Shown here: piece after piece, positions 29,501 to 44,500 of the stretch
Position numbering within the stretch: position 1 is the first letter of the stretch
How the letters are laid out: the number at the start of each line of letters is the position of its first letter
Origin: Glandiceps talaboti
Lineage: Eukaryota; Hemichordata; Enteropneusta; Spengelidae
Reading direction: 5' to 3'
NCBI RefSeq assembly: GCF_964340395.1
Contig: NC_135550.1
Coordinates: forward strand, 7,140,101 to 7,204,100
DNA length: 64,000 nucleotides
Notes under the pieces: model-generated
Database searches by the model: none
Seen by the model: only the letters and a program-made list of their open reading frames with translations
What the model was told of the DNA's origin: nothing
Made by a program: the position numbers and the translations under genes

Positions 29501-32500
29501 TTCGGCACTATATCAAGTTGGATAGCCAAGTCTCTAGGCTACATGTATGTTGTGTTCGAGTTGCTGAATGGTTGCTGCTCAAGACCATGATAGCATTTTA
29601 TTTAGCACAAAGTGAATTTTTTTTTCAAATGGCTTCTTCTCATAGTCAGACATATGCATGTAAAGCTGTAAAAAGACATATCTTTTTCTGTACATAAAAA
29701 AAATGCATACAAGCTACTACATTGTGTTGCGCACGACAAGATGCAATTCATTTGAAAGCAGAGATAGGTGAATCAACTGATTTGAAGCACATTTTGGAGT
29801 GAGCGAAGAGAAGGTTTATTTTTAGCATCTGACAGCATTGCTATGATCCGTCTCCCAATGTTACTATATTTGAGAAATCTTTGAATAGCATTCACTGATT
29901 TAGGTCGCTTTTTCTTTCAAACCACAATCCTGAGATGTCTAAAAATAGGACACACCCAGCTACTCTGAAAAGAGACTCTTTATATTTCCATAATATGATT
30001 TACACTGATGCTGCGCACACAAATTAAATTGCTGCCTTCCTCTGTATGCTCCATTGTTGGCAATTTACAATGCCGACAGTAATGAATGACCAAAGTCTCC
30101 AGAGAGGGTCAGCAAAGGTCAGCCGTGGAAGCGCCTCTCTCCACCAAATCAACTGGGACTGATCTATTAATGCAATTACATTCGGACTTCAATGTTTATT
30201 GTAGTAAACGTGTCTGTTGACAAGACGTACTGGGTGATTTCCTTCGTTAGACTTTATCAACTAGAAGGTTACTTTACTACTTGCCATCATTTCAACAAGG
30301 TACATGATGTATTAACTATAACCACTGCCAAGCACAGATGCGTGACAGAATCATCACTTCTACTTTGATACACCCCCTCTTTATACGTTCACTGTACTTA
30401 TTGATCTGGCCTTATATTGTCTGGTTTCCCAATATGTTACAGCAGTCTCAAAGAGGATGGATATCTTGTGATTTCACATTGTTTAATAAAAACTTGAAAG
30501 TTAAATGTGATAAAATACATCGGTTTCAGTATGGACTTGACACTGATCTGAACTTAGGCAAAAGTGACATATAAGTGGCAACTTCTATAAATGTCAACAG
30601 CTTCTAGTAGTTCTACAGTTATAGTTATTGTTATCATTAGTTCTGTTTAATAACATTGTCATTGAAATGGAAGTTGCCTAGTGGAATCTCTGTGTATTAT
30701 AGTTTTTGAAATTATGAAGTAAATATTGATTTTAAATTGCAAATTTTGCTGCCATTCGGTCAAATTTGCATATCATTATGTCACAAAGCAAAGTGATGTA
30801 CATACATCCATTATGTCACCTTTGTGCCAGGTTTGCAGAAATCAGATATTGCATATGTGAGAAATGATGTGGTACAGATGCACAGATGAAAGATATCTCA
30901 GCAAATGCACTGTTGGCATGGTAACCACATCTCCATTGTATGTAATAGTATTATGCTGTTCTTTAAATATAACATGCTACAAATGGCTTCAGGAAGATGA
31001 ATGCACAGGTCAATATATTTATATATAAACAAGAACTTTTCACCGGAAAGGAAAATATTATCTAGATTTGTCAGAAAAATTTACTTAATCTTGATATCGA
31101 CATATTTAAATTCAATAGAACACCTTAAAAATAATATGCTCAAACCCAGGGCACCCTTTTATAAAATTCTCGATATGAGTGACAAAGAAAGAACTGAATA
31201 TTTTTCTGGACTCTCTTGGGTGCTACCAATAGCAACTGAGGGGAAGTTAGCATGAACAACACAGTCAGGCTTATTACAGTACAGAGACAGGTTTATCACA
31301 TGAGATGACAGTCACTACTTGAGGGGGGCCTTGGTAACTAACAACTGACAATCACACTATCCAGTCTACGCCAGTACTGATAATTTAATACTGTTTGGTA
31401 ATTCACAATCTTGGATTTTCTAAACTAGTTAATTAAATGACTGCTGTTGTAGTGTTTAATCCCTTCAGATGTGCAGATCATAGGATGATTGCTGTGATTG
31501 GTATTAAAAAATCCATTCTAACTGATATACAGTGACCTTACAGTTATCAAGCATTATTTTGCCTATCAATTCATCATACCACTTCACTGCCAACGTCAAT
31601 GCTAATTTTAGACTAGCATTTACTAAAACCCTGGTAACATTTGTAAATGTTGTTTACTTTATTCATTGACAATGAGCTCTTAAGGGCCAGGGGCTGTTTT
31701 ATTAATGTCATGACAATTTTAAAATTGACATTTGTAAGTATTTTTTTCATATTATTATATATCACAGATCAACAAGTCGTTTATAGTTCTGACATTTGTT
31801 TATGTAATCGTTACTCATTTTAATACTAGACTAGTGATTCAAAATGGCTGTAGGGTATATCATCAAGCTGGAACAATTGCCGCATCCTGCGGGATTGTAC
31901 AAAAAAACAAAAAAACATGAACACACATGTAGCTGGCTCTGCATGCCTAACTACTCACTCAGTTGGAAATGTAATACTTAGTTGACAGAACTAATTACTC
32001 ATTACCTTGATTATTAGTGATATATGATTTCACAAGCCAAACATAATTGAACACCAAGTGACCATTTATACACAGGCCTGCAGGCAGGACTCATGTAACA
32101 GCTATGTGTTCAACAAGTTATGAGATAAATTCAAGTTATCTCTCCACTGCTGTGCAATCATAAACACTTTACACCATCTCTAAACGGATCTACAATAACA
32201 CCAGGATCACTTTACCATGGTAAAACTACCCAGTTTGTTATCTCCGACATGATTTAGACTTGTTTACAGTGACATCTCTCTGCACTGATAGATAGACAGT
32301 TGGGTGACAACTGAGAATGAAACTGCACGAAGCATCAATTTATAAAGAACAGTGTCAATGTAAATCCTACATAAAGATCAAAGGTAACAATTGCTAGATG
32401 TATCTATGTTAGTTCTCCTTTTCCCCAACTACTATATCTTGGCCACAACATCTTTCATTTATCATTCTCATGAAATTTTCAAGACAAGTGCGTGATCCCT

Positions 32501-35500
32501 TTTTTCTTTCTTTTTTCGGCAACAGCTGGAGAAGCTGGTAATTCTGAGTACTTTGAAATGCGTGATCCAATATTTTTGCTACAGCTGGAGAGCCTGGTAT
32601 CACGGAGCATTTTCAAGCATGAAATGCAGTATATTTTTCGGTAAGACTACAGAACTGGTATCACTGGAAAAGACATCTGGTAAAATCATGTAGCCTAAGC
32701 TTCTCCCAATTACTAGGTATACATTAGTCTGTAAGGTACGTCGTGACGGGGTGCCCTCACACATCGGCCAACCCCTCCCAGGTGAGAGGAGGCCGGTGAC
32801 GGTGGAACGTCACAACGTATCTAGGTATACATGTGTCTTGGCCACATCATCTGTAATTTGTCGTTATCATTCTCAAGAAATTTTCAAGTGTGTGATATCC
32901 TATAATCTTTGAGGGTAGTCTGTAGAAGGGCAAAGTAGACACATAAACGGCTGAATATAGGGGTTTTCTATTGATATTACATAAATGTACACAATATGCA
33001 CTCTAAGCCAATTTGACATGTCACTGATGCTCATCGATTCATTGCAAAGAACCAAAATGTGGTGTTTCCAAACTTCACCTATGTCTTACTATGTAGTGAT
33101 ATGCAGGACAACCTAGTTTACAACATTTTGAGAACAAACAAAGACTTTAGTCTTTCAATACAGGAAACACCGATGTAGATAAACAAATTCTTCATGTCAT
33201 ATCATCAGCATATTTTCAAATACCAGAGTTTAACAGCGATCACAAGGGTTCATGCTCTTCACGGCATTTCACAGAAAGATGTCAAAAGTTAGGTAATACC
33301 ATAATCTACTTCTCAGATGACTGCATAATAATACAAATAATGACACCTTTACTTTAGGGACATCACATGGTGTCATACAAGCTCAATAAACAAACTTCAT
33401 CATTTGGGGGTGGGGGTCCGGCAGCATATGCAATTCCTGAACTTCTTTTTCGCACTTCTACCCAAATTTAGAAAAACGTTCACACCGTCAATGATAACAG
33501 TTACTAATATATTATCAAGAATTATTATTTGTATTAATTAAAATTTACTGCTAATGTGATGTACTATGCTGGGTTTCTGCTAACATTGGAGTATTTACTA
33601 TACTTATACATTGCATCGATCATAGTGATATGATTGCTACAATTTTCATCATGGTGACATCATATATGAAGTTTAACGTGTTGATGTTGCACTTGTGTGA
33701 AAGTTCATTCAGAAGGAGGGGGAGGGGAGGGGAGGTTTGGCTTAAACAAACAAAGTGTGTATATTGAGCTTGTGTGACACTGTGTCCCTTACTTGTTATT
33801 GTGTTACTTTTTTCCATAGACAGTTTCCCCTCCACTGTCCATATTTTTCCCCCAATCAGGTTTTAGGATTAAAACAAGAACCTTTGTTATACCATTTCAA
33901 CATGTCGTGTTTACTGAAATTTTAGTGACAGTTTGAAGACTGTTTTAGGAGCCCCAATTGATTAATGACATCAGACTACATTCCTCTGTAGTTTTGAGTA
34001 CCTGTGATGAATTTGAAATGAGAAGTCTAAAATCCCCAATGGTCAACTCTTCTTACAAGGTGAAAGCTGTTACTCAAACAAAAGCAGTAGTTCTCAATCA
34101 TTGTTATTTGCTTGGCTTTATTATGACAACAGATGTGGTCAAGCTACAGGCAATTGTATTTACAGACAGGAAGCCAATTAATATGATGCCACAATTTCAC
34201 CACAAAGTTTTCACACAAAGACAATAATACTCAAACAAAAACCACATCTTGTTTATCAACTTAAAAAAGAAGAAGCAAGAAATGAAAAGTGTCTGTGAAA
34301 AATCCAGCTTGTCTAAATATATATTTGTAATTAAAAAGATTGTTGACAATACACTGGATTACTGCTTCCTTTCACTTTAGTCCACAGATACAGATTGGAG
34401 ATGAAATCTCAACTGTCAACAGCACTAATAAGGCTAATTAAAAATGGAACAGATCCAAGTACTCTAGTATCCTACTTTGTTTATCCCCTGCTGACTCATA
34501 ACATTTTAGTTTGACAAAAACATCATGAAAAGCAGAGTGAAAATCAAATATCTAACTTGAGAAAGAGAGGTCGCAACCCCTACAAATTTAGTCTGGATAT
34601 CAACGTGTGAGTGGAGATATGTGGATGGTAACGATACCTGTATAGGAACTAGACTACCACGAATTAAAACACCGACCCATCTTACTTTTGAGAAATAATT
34701 GAGAAAGAAATCAACAATATTTGTTTCATCTGGCCCATATTTTTTCAAGACAAACAGTTCTAAACAGGAAATCATGCTGAGGTGAGGTCATGTAGACTAA
34801 TAAAACACATCACTGATCACAGTTTTATTGCCATTTTCTTCAAACATTTTGTGTTATTGGAGATTTTTCTGTGTTTGATGAGTTGTTTTCAATAATAAAG
34901 AATTCACACAACATACATGTGTTGTGTACAACTCTTAATTCAAAAAAGATTCAAGAAGACAATATTCACAAATAATCTTCTTATATCGCATGCTGGAGAC
35001 TATTTCCAAAACCATTTATAATATGGCAAAATACCCTGTTTACGCCACAATGTTCGACTGCCTAATTAATTTCCATGGATACATTTTATTCATGGCTATA
35101 ATATGGACTTTTTAAATGGATGTTCAAAATATGAAATCTCGGAGTGAATACAAATTAATGTCATTACTAATTCTGTTTTGCTTGCATGTAACTAAATTAA
35201 TTGAATTATGATAGCATAGAAACTGTGATTAGATCGAAGGCAGATTAAAACGGGGATAACGTCAGTATGCACCACGTATACAGAATACAGTGTACATATT
35301 ACTAGGCTTTGCGCAAACCATTCAAGAATGTTGATCAGTCACGACAAAAGGTAGTTTTTCAACGGCAGCAAACACAGGGTGGATGTCAGAATGCCAACAC
35401 ATACTCCTATTGATGCTAGTTGAGTTCAGTTACTATATTCAGGGGGTCAACAAGCGGTCACACATGTCGAAGTGTACATACAAGAGAATGATTTACAGTG

Positions 35501-38500
35501 CCTACACTCTACACATCTAACAGCTTTATGGCCAGCGCTGTGACATGTATCTCCTTGTACCAACTCTAGTGAAAATACATCTAGTGCCATTTTCTACATT
35601 CATTGTATGGTTCAGTGGTTTATAACATCTTCGTTGTTGTTTTCATACTTACAGTGTCCCTCCAATCTCTGCAAATATGTGCCTAAGATGTATTAAATAG
35701 CACTTGCTGATTTTTTTTTTTACCAAATACATACAGAAGAATTGAAAGCCACAGATGGCCCACACACTAGTATAACACCTGAATGAATTCTATACATGTA
35801 TGTATGTTGTAGAAATGCACTACAAGTTAGTGTCTGATGAAATCATCTTATGAAACCACCATTCTGTGAGATAACCAGAAGACGGTATTTTTATTATGAT
35901 CTACTCTGCATTCCTCATCAGGTGTATATTGCCACGGTTCCCCATCAAAATTATGGTAACATTAAACAAGGTATCCTTTATGCAACCTTTACCTGATTTC
36001 AAATCCTCTGTTACTGGGGATTCCAAACCTAAACAAAAACACTGACCACAGTACTACTACTTACGGATGTACAACACCTGACAAAACCATAACTACATCA
36101 GATCACCTGATCTCACCTTCACTATACTGGGTTTATAGAGCAGATGGTTGGCCAACCTAGGCTTCACTGACTTTATATCATACATGATTGGCCAGGCCAA
36201 CCTTTGCTGTGTTCGGTTTACAGAATAACAATTGGCCAACCTTTGCTATACTGGGTTTATATAACTGATAATTGGCCAACCTTGGCCACACCAGATTTAC
36301 AGGATAGATGGCTGGAAAACTTTTGTTATACTGGGTTTACAGAATTGATGGTTGGCCAACCATAGCAATAGTGGTTTACAGAATGATGGTTGGCCAACCT
36401 TTGATACACTGGCTTGTCAGAATGATGGTTGGAAAGCTGCTCTGTACTGGGTTTATAGAACACATCACGACATGGTTGCCAACCTTTGCTATACTAAGTC
36501 ATAGAATATACGGTTGGCCAACATTTACTAACCTTGGTTTCTAAATTCTAGTACAGATGGTTGGCCAAACTTTACTATACTGGGTTTATAGAATGATGGT
36601 TGACCAAACTTTGCTTTATTGTGTTATAGTTTTTTATACAACAGATGGCTGACCAACCTTTGCTATATTAAGTCAACAGTATACATGGTTGGCCAACCTT
36701 TGCTATACATTTGTAGTAGGTTTTAGTACCAGTAGACATGGTTGACCAACCTTTGCTATAGTGGGTTCTAGTACCAGCATACATGGTTGGCCAACCTTTG
36801 CTACAGTGGGTTCTAGTACCAGTAGACATGGTTGGCCAACATGTGCTACAGTGGGTTCTAGTACCAGCATACATGGTTGGCCAACCTTTGCTATAGTGGG
36901 TTCTAGTACCAGTAGACATGGTTGACCAACATGTGCTACAGTGGGTTCTAGTACCAGTAGACATAAGTTGGCCAACCCTACGGTCTTAGGCACATGATTC
37001 AAACAAACTATGGTTGAACACCATTGCATTCTTGGGTATACACTTGATTTTCAGAATGCATGGCTAACCAACCTTGGATTCCAGGGGACACATGACTTGT
37101 GCTTCTGAAACACAAAACTGTGGCAAATGTCTTCTTATGCCTGTAAATGGTTGAATAAGCACACACAAATAAGGTACATTTGTATGGTTAATAGTTTTCA
37201 TGGATTACGACATGTTGAAGCATACAGATGGGTGCCGTATGACTTGCATGGTTTCTTTGTTTGCGAATTGCTTTGGATTATTGTAAAGTTAGTCACAATC
37301 AAAGGTCAGTCAGCCAATCCTAGTAAGAATGTTTGCTATGGCTATCCAAAAAGACTGAATGCTACCACTAAGTCTTACAATGCCTATGCAATACTAGAAG
37401 TTTTCATTGTAAATAAACTATACAAGCAGTGTACAGCTGCAGCTTACTCAAGTCAAGATAAGTTTTTGTTAAACAAAGACAAGTCCAGACTATGAAGCCT
37501 GAAGTGTACAGTGACAATGTTTTCGATTTGAGTTTGAACTCCTTTTAACAATGGTGTCACATATATACTTTCGTGAACATAATCAATAGTGTGCTCCACA
37601 GGACCATTTCAGTATGGCAGTCAATATGATGCCATAATTTTGTGGTGAAAACCATCCAAGCTAATTTACAAAACAATACAGTATGTTATTATGTAAATTT
37701 GTATTCTATAGGAGGGGGAAATTAGCCCTCCTGTTGAAGGGAAATGCCTCAGGAGAACACTGCAAACTTACCCTCTTATAAATATGTGAAAAAGAACATT
37801 TGGATTTTTACAATTTTCTTATTCTACTAGTAAAATCTGTTTTCATATGTTAGTAATTAGCCAACAGAAATATTCAGCAATCTCCTTCTGTTACTATGAC
37901 TACATCTATTTACTACTTGATACATTCATTATCTGTATGACAGATGCTGGTATTAAACTATAATGCACACTTGTCTATTTCAGATATTTTTTTTTATCTG
38001 AATAGCAAAGACCGATGAAACAACTGCGATGTCAAAAAAAATCTTGGCATGAACTTCAAAAAACCAGGTCAACCATCAACCCTGGTAGTACACAGTAGAT
38101 GATTCAGGGTGAAATGACTAAGAGAAACGGTAAATAACCTTTCACCTTTAACAATGCTAATGTGAATTGTTTTTGTTTTTGTTTTTAGATTTGGGTACCA
38201 ACCACTGAATGGATGGATGTCATTTAGGATGCTTGTGGCACATCACAAAGTAGATTTCCATTAACTGTAGCCATAATAGCTATACATGTAGTAATACATA
38301 AAGGGGATGTCAGTCAAAACGTGAGACTCTTTTAACATAAAAGATCCCATTCTACGGAATGAACTGTAATCAGACACAGAATTTCCCTGTGATCAACAAA
38401 CAGATAGTACTTGACAATGAATGCACTGAAGAGGTATTTCACATCTATTGTTTCACAGGAGTAGATCAATCTCCTCAATTGTTATCTTACCCTAACACTC

Positions 38501-41500
38501 ATCAATGCCTTCAAAGGGTCATGAATACATCTACCTTGTGTGAATGTTTCAATAATTAATTACTTGTTAATTTTAGTTAATGATTTTGCAGCAATTTGGG
38601 GTGGTGGTGATGTTCACATATTTGGCGCTGCAATGCTATCACCCTTAGTATCCATGTGACATTGCAATGTCATTTATTACACCTGGACTGATCGATTCCC
38701 AAAAGCTGAGCTATTAATTGCTTTACTAAAAATCACATTCTGCCTTCCTCTAATAGTTAGAGGGGAAACACCCTAGTCTTTGTGGTGATAACTATAAACA
38801 CTTGTGTAACCCCTTTGTATCTGGTCTTTTGCCAAAAGCTTGGAAAATAATTCATTTTCTGACCATCAAATGAACCTTTGGTAAACACCATGTCATTGTA
38901 AACATGTACTTCCCTACATATCCTGAAAAGATCTCAAATAGCATATTCCAACTTCTGTATCTACTTATATCAACAGAAACACTGAATATGGATTCATCAT
39001 CTATACTTTTTTGCAATGCAATTTTCTCACGGAAAGAGAATGTTAACACCTTTGGTCACACACACATCATACTAAAGGTATCCATGGTAGAAATAGGGAT
39101 GGAGTATATGGAATCTGCGAGTTTGTCACTATCCCGACAAAATGCCAGAGAAACATTGTTACTACACATCACAATGTGATCCTGAATATCCACTTAAAAT
39201 GGTTAAAATATTTCAACACACTATTGTCGAAATGGGTGGAGTACTTTCTTTTTGACTAAGTGCCACTGTGACATCAATGTTTAGATCTATCTACAAGACA
39301 TACCCTGGTTGAACTTGTTCACCTTGCTATTCATCATTCTATTCAGAACCTAATTATTACTCTTTCGTTATGCTTTTTTGTTATTTTGAAATGGTTTGGT
39401 TAGCGAGACTTGCACACAGTGTTTTGATATCAATAGCGAGCCCCATGGCACTATAGTGTAGAGCTAGCCTTCATTGAATCTTAAGATGTCTCTTTAGGTT
39501 AGGTTAGAGATGATTTGATATCACGTTGGCATCCAGACTAATGACACTGCAGACCAGTAACTAATACACTGTCAAATATCATATCAATGTCCAAACACTT
39601 TTTTCTCTCCCCAAGTCTACAGCCTTGTCCCCACTTGAATCAATTCAAACCCGACCCCCTACCTATAGATTCAGTTAGACTGGTTCAAACCGGTTTCTGT
39701 CCCCACAAGAAAACTGAGCAATCGGATTTCAATGAATTCAATTTTGCTTTTTACATCAGTTCTGAACCAATTTACTTTGGATCAATCCAAAACCACAAAT
39801 AGCAAACTAATATATGCAATTTTAGTGGGTTTTTTTTTTTACTATGGTTCATAGAATCCGGAAACAGTAGAGACAAAATGTTACAATTTACATAGTCCTG
39901 TGTACCGTTATGGATAACCAGTAAAATAAGTACAATGTCATGGAAAGCCAGGGGGATATGTTACTACTTTTGAACAAAAATACTAAAATTTTAATTCTAT
40001 ACCACTCAGACACATGAGATTACTGTGAGTATTTGATCTAATTTCCTTGTTCCTTCTTGCTACCACAATGGTGGTTATTAATATCACAGTCAAACAAATC
40101 ACCAATATTGAATTTACCTACTCAATAATACATACAGCAATAATCACTGGTTGAGACAGCATTTTGTTAAAAACCAAAAATGTTTAAGCAAAGCCTGCAT
40201 ATTGGATAGTGTCTATTGTGTGCCAATCCACACATATGATATATAAATTTAATAAACTATACAAAAAGTGATTTTTCCTGAGGCGAGCACAAAACACAAA
40301 ATAGTTTTACTATTAGAATTGATTTAATCATAAGTGAAATACAAGCCAGAGTTGATTCTTATTGTCAAATATATCATTATGGATAATTCTAGTTGTCACT
40401 TGTCAGGATTTGGACTTTGTCCATGTAAGCAACCTTGGTGGGTTTACACTGACGTCATTACATGCACTGAATCTATGACTATATTTATGTCAATCCCCCA
40501 ACACTCACAAAATAGGGGGGGGGGGGGTTTCTCAAATCATAAACAACAACGTATGAGAATACACACAAAGGCAGTATCAAAACTGATCAATTGGTTCCTT
40601 CAAAAGGGGAAACGATTTACAGTGCTTTCGCACACAATAGCGATGTCTAGTTGGAGTGACAATCAGAATCGTTGCTTTAAAAAGATCAACATTGGTTAAA
40701 TAGATGCCTACTGACCCAGAACAGAGAACTGTTGAGTCTGGCCAAGTCTAGTCTTTTCATAACAGTTATGTGAAGTCAGAACACAAACAGTGCCTATAAC
40801 AACTGTAACTGGCCCACTCTATAACAATTGTTCCCTATGTATGTGATCACTGACATTTGTCCCTGTAAATACACACTCATTCTTTTTTGTATTCCCGGTT
40901 ACCTTGTTTTTAAAACATTTCGCCTAGAATCCAAGCGATTGGGTATTTTCAATTTTGATTTCAACATCTCGAATTCAAAACCCTCATCCGCATGAATTCC
41001 TGGCTAAAAAAACACCTAGATAGGTCAAACAAACAACCCTTGAACCTAAACATCTATTAAGGGACAGATTGCACAAAGTAGCACAAAGTCAAAACCCCCT
41101 CCCCCTAAACGAACACTCACAAGGACAACACCAAACATTTTTATATGATGTAAACTGATCAAAACTGTAGTAGTCACACCACTATGATTGATGTAATGTA
41201 AAAACATGATTGTAAACACATTAAAATACTACCAGAAAACCAGCACCATATCTCACATTATAAGTAAATCTATCAACTTATCGACATCTCTGTTGTAAAT
41301 ACAAAGGCTGTTATCATTGAAGGAGTGAAAGTTTTCCGTCAAAATTTGGTCAGAAGTGAGAAAATGAAGTTCAGCAATCGCATCGAAGCCAGACCCCCTC
41401 CCCCCTAAATGAACTAAGTTCGTTTATTGAGCTGTGTAACATTGCGCGATCGTCCCTACGGAGGCTGTACAGTATTCCCAAATCTAAAATATGTATTCCC

Positions 41501-44500
41501 CTATACATGTACATATTTCCTATCTCACTTTGTCATATGGTAGGACAATTTATACCATCAACATATCACCAGTATCCAAATATTCATTCCTCAATTTTGA
41601 ATTCCAAACATTGAATATGCACTACCTACCTACCTGCTTCTTTTGTCTCCATTATGATCATTATATTCTGTTTCAATTTAGAACAATCAGTAATGTATGA
41701 AGGGTACATTATATTTTCACACATACAGAAAAGTTAACATATGACAGGTGCATGGCTGGGGATACACCTTATTCCCACTACTCCACACTACCTGTATATG
41801 TGTCTTTATGTATTATCATTTTTGGTGACACAATACTTTCAACGTACACTGTCCAGATAATACCTATTCCTTCAAATAAATTTGCTTCCAAAATTTCCAG
41901 ACAAAGTAATCAAATTTTATCATTGAAGTTACAGACATTGTCTCCTTTACATGTTTTCTCCATATGATCTTTATTGGAACACTTTGACTACAGTGACAAC
42001 TTAGGAAAACAAACTATAAATAAGCTGACTTGACATGAATGGCAGATAATTCATAAATTAATGCACTGTCATACCCATCAAACATATTGCTTACTCCGAG
42101 TCCTAACAAACATATTTTTGCTATGTCCCGATAATGCCTAATACAAAACCCTGTGTAGTCAATGTAGGAGTGACACACCAAATTTAAATTTTAGTAAGTT
42201 TTGTCTGTCATGATTGAAATAATATTCTCACTATGCTCTGATACAAGGTGCAGTGAAATACACTGTAACATGGAGTTGTGTAATTTAATGTATTTTATAC
42301 ATTAATAGTCATTACAAGGGTAAGTCTCAGTACTATCTGTGGTATGAGATCTCAATATCTCTCTTTACACCATGGTTAGCATTTTAACTATTATCTGGGG
42401 TGCAAACTTAAAAGAATTACGAACCCAAACAAATGGCTTGTCATGACCACACATATTTGAATATATCCCAAGGCTGCCCAGAAGATAGTAGGACAACTGT
42501 TCTCTTCATGTGTGATGACATTCAAGTACCCTGTAATGCATACTAAGAACAATGTGTTGTATGCCAGTAGACAATGTACATTATCTTACAAGACACAAAA
42601 CAAAGGGAAATAGTCAGTTTCAAGCAATGCTGTGAGCCACAGTAAACTGATCTAAACCTTTCTATTACATGTAATTGTTAAAAAAAACAGGAGAGACTGG
42701 TGAGCATTGTTGTTGAATGCCATTCATCAGTATTTCCAATCCATAAAATATAACTGTACAGTACTGATGATACATGTAACGATGGCTGCATGGTTTAGGC
42801 ATATTACATAATTACTCAACCACTAAGGTCAAAGGTCATGCTTCCAGCCTAGAAACAGTATCAAGATGGAAACATAATACAATTTTAAACAGAAAACATC
42901 TCAACTATATACAATTTTAAACAGAAAACATCTCAACTATGTCATGAATGATTTGGGTTATCTATAAAGTATTTTCAGGTCAAGACAATTTACCAAGCTA
43001 GAAATAACTTTAGTCATTGCCAGACTACATATATCATGTTTTTTATCATCACTACCGAATGGTTTTGTCTGTGCTACACATGTGTGTATCTTACAAGGTC
43101 AACATACTGTTGCTAAGAAATGACTCTAACTTGAATAGTTCAAACTACATGTATTTAAACAGCATTCTTGATATGTTGCCATACAATATCACAACTCTTT
43201 TCTTAAAAAAGCAATAATTCATTTTATTAAAACACTAAACAACCCTTTCAGTTCTTTAACAACATACTTTACACATCAGGAACCCTATTAGACAGCCCCC
43301 ACCCCTACACATACATCACAGCCTCTCTCCTACTTAGCTTGACTCACAACCTTCATAATGCTCTACAGTAACACCAATGAAAGGTCAAATGGCCCTTTTT
43401 TTTCAATTGAATATTTTAACACTATTGAATGACTATATTGTGTGCACTTTGGTCATGTGCCATGTATAGGGTCATGTACAGTTGGAACATCAATTTAGCA
43501 GTTTTAAGACATGTCTTGCTAGTGTAGATTTTTTGATTACAAATCTGCCTTGGGACCACTTTGTATATCAAATGTAATATACATATATGTATTTTAGTCA
43601 ATATGTTTATAATTCTAAAAATGTTAAATTTATAACTATAATATTTATTAGTTCATAACAATGTTATTTGCTATGTCGTATGGTTCAAATGTGGGTCACT
43701 TTGGTATGTGTGTGTGTGTGTCTGTGTGTATGTATGTATGTATGTATGTATGTACATGTATGTATGTACGTACGTACGTACATCATACGTGTGTATGTAT
43801 GTATGTATGTATGTATGTATGTATGTATGTATGTATGTATGTATGTGTGTGTGTTTGTGTGTATATGTATGTGTATGTATGTATGTATGTATGTATGTAT
43901 GTATGTATGTACAATGTATGTATGTATGTATGTATGTATGTATGTATGTATGTATATGTATGTATATGTATGTATGTATGCATGTATGTGTGTGTAGGTA
44001 TGCATGCATGCATGCACGCACACATGCACATTCGTACATACATACGTACGTAAGTACGTACGTACGTACGTACGTACGTACGTACGTACATATATGTATG
44101 TATGGAGTTGGTGTCTATGGCATTGGAAGGAGACCAGGAAAGTATTTTGCAAGTCATCACTGCAGGATCAGACAGCCAATGGTAGGAGTCTTGATAGGAT
44201 GCATAACATCACAGCCAGGTTTCTACTTTATCTACATGTAAGCTGCAAATACACTGATGAAATGAGTATAATACACAATGACAAAATGCAGTACTTTACT
44301 TGAAACAAGTGGATTGCCGCCATGCCTGGTTTACCAAATCACAGTACTAACAGTAAACCTAGAGCCTTGTGCTCCAATTTTGTCTGTCACAGCAGAGAGT
44401 GATCAACAAGCTACACTAGATTTATACATACATACACAGTGACCATGCATGTAGGACTTTGTGCTTTAGTTCTTTTTTATCTATCTATCAGTGTCACTGC

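Noticed and set aside
31001-31255. 84-codon plus-strand frame with [14 protein letters not shown], considered as the tail of a LINE protein
   Set aside because: The resemblance is vague and no RT motif or tail lies nearby.
36668-37029. Minus-strand 98- and 108-codon frames with 15-residue repeats
   Set aside because: Produced by a 45-bp minisatellite whose length is a multiple of three. No PPP4R4 relation and no other coding sign.
37127-37495. 122-codon plus-strand frame in intron 2
   Set aside because: No recognisable motif, AT-rich chance frame, antisense to the gene.
43661-44303. Open frames up to 177 codons reading YVCM or IHTY
   Set aside because: TATG/ACGT repeat shadows on both strands.
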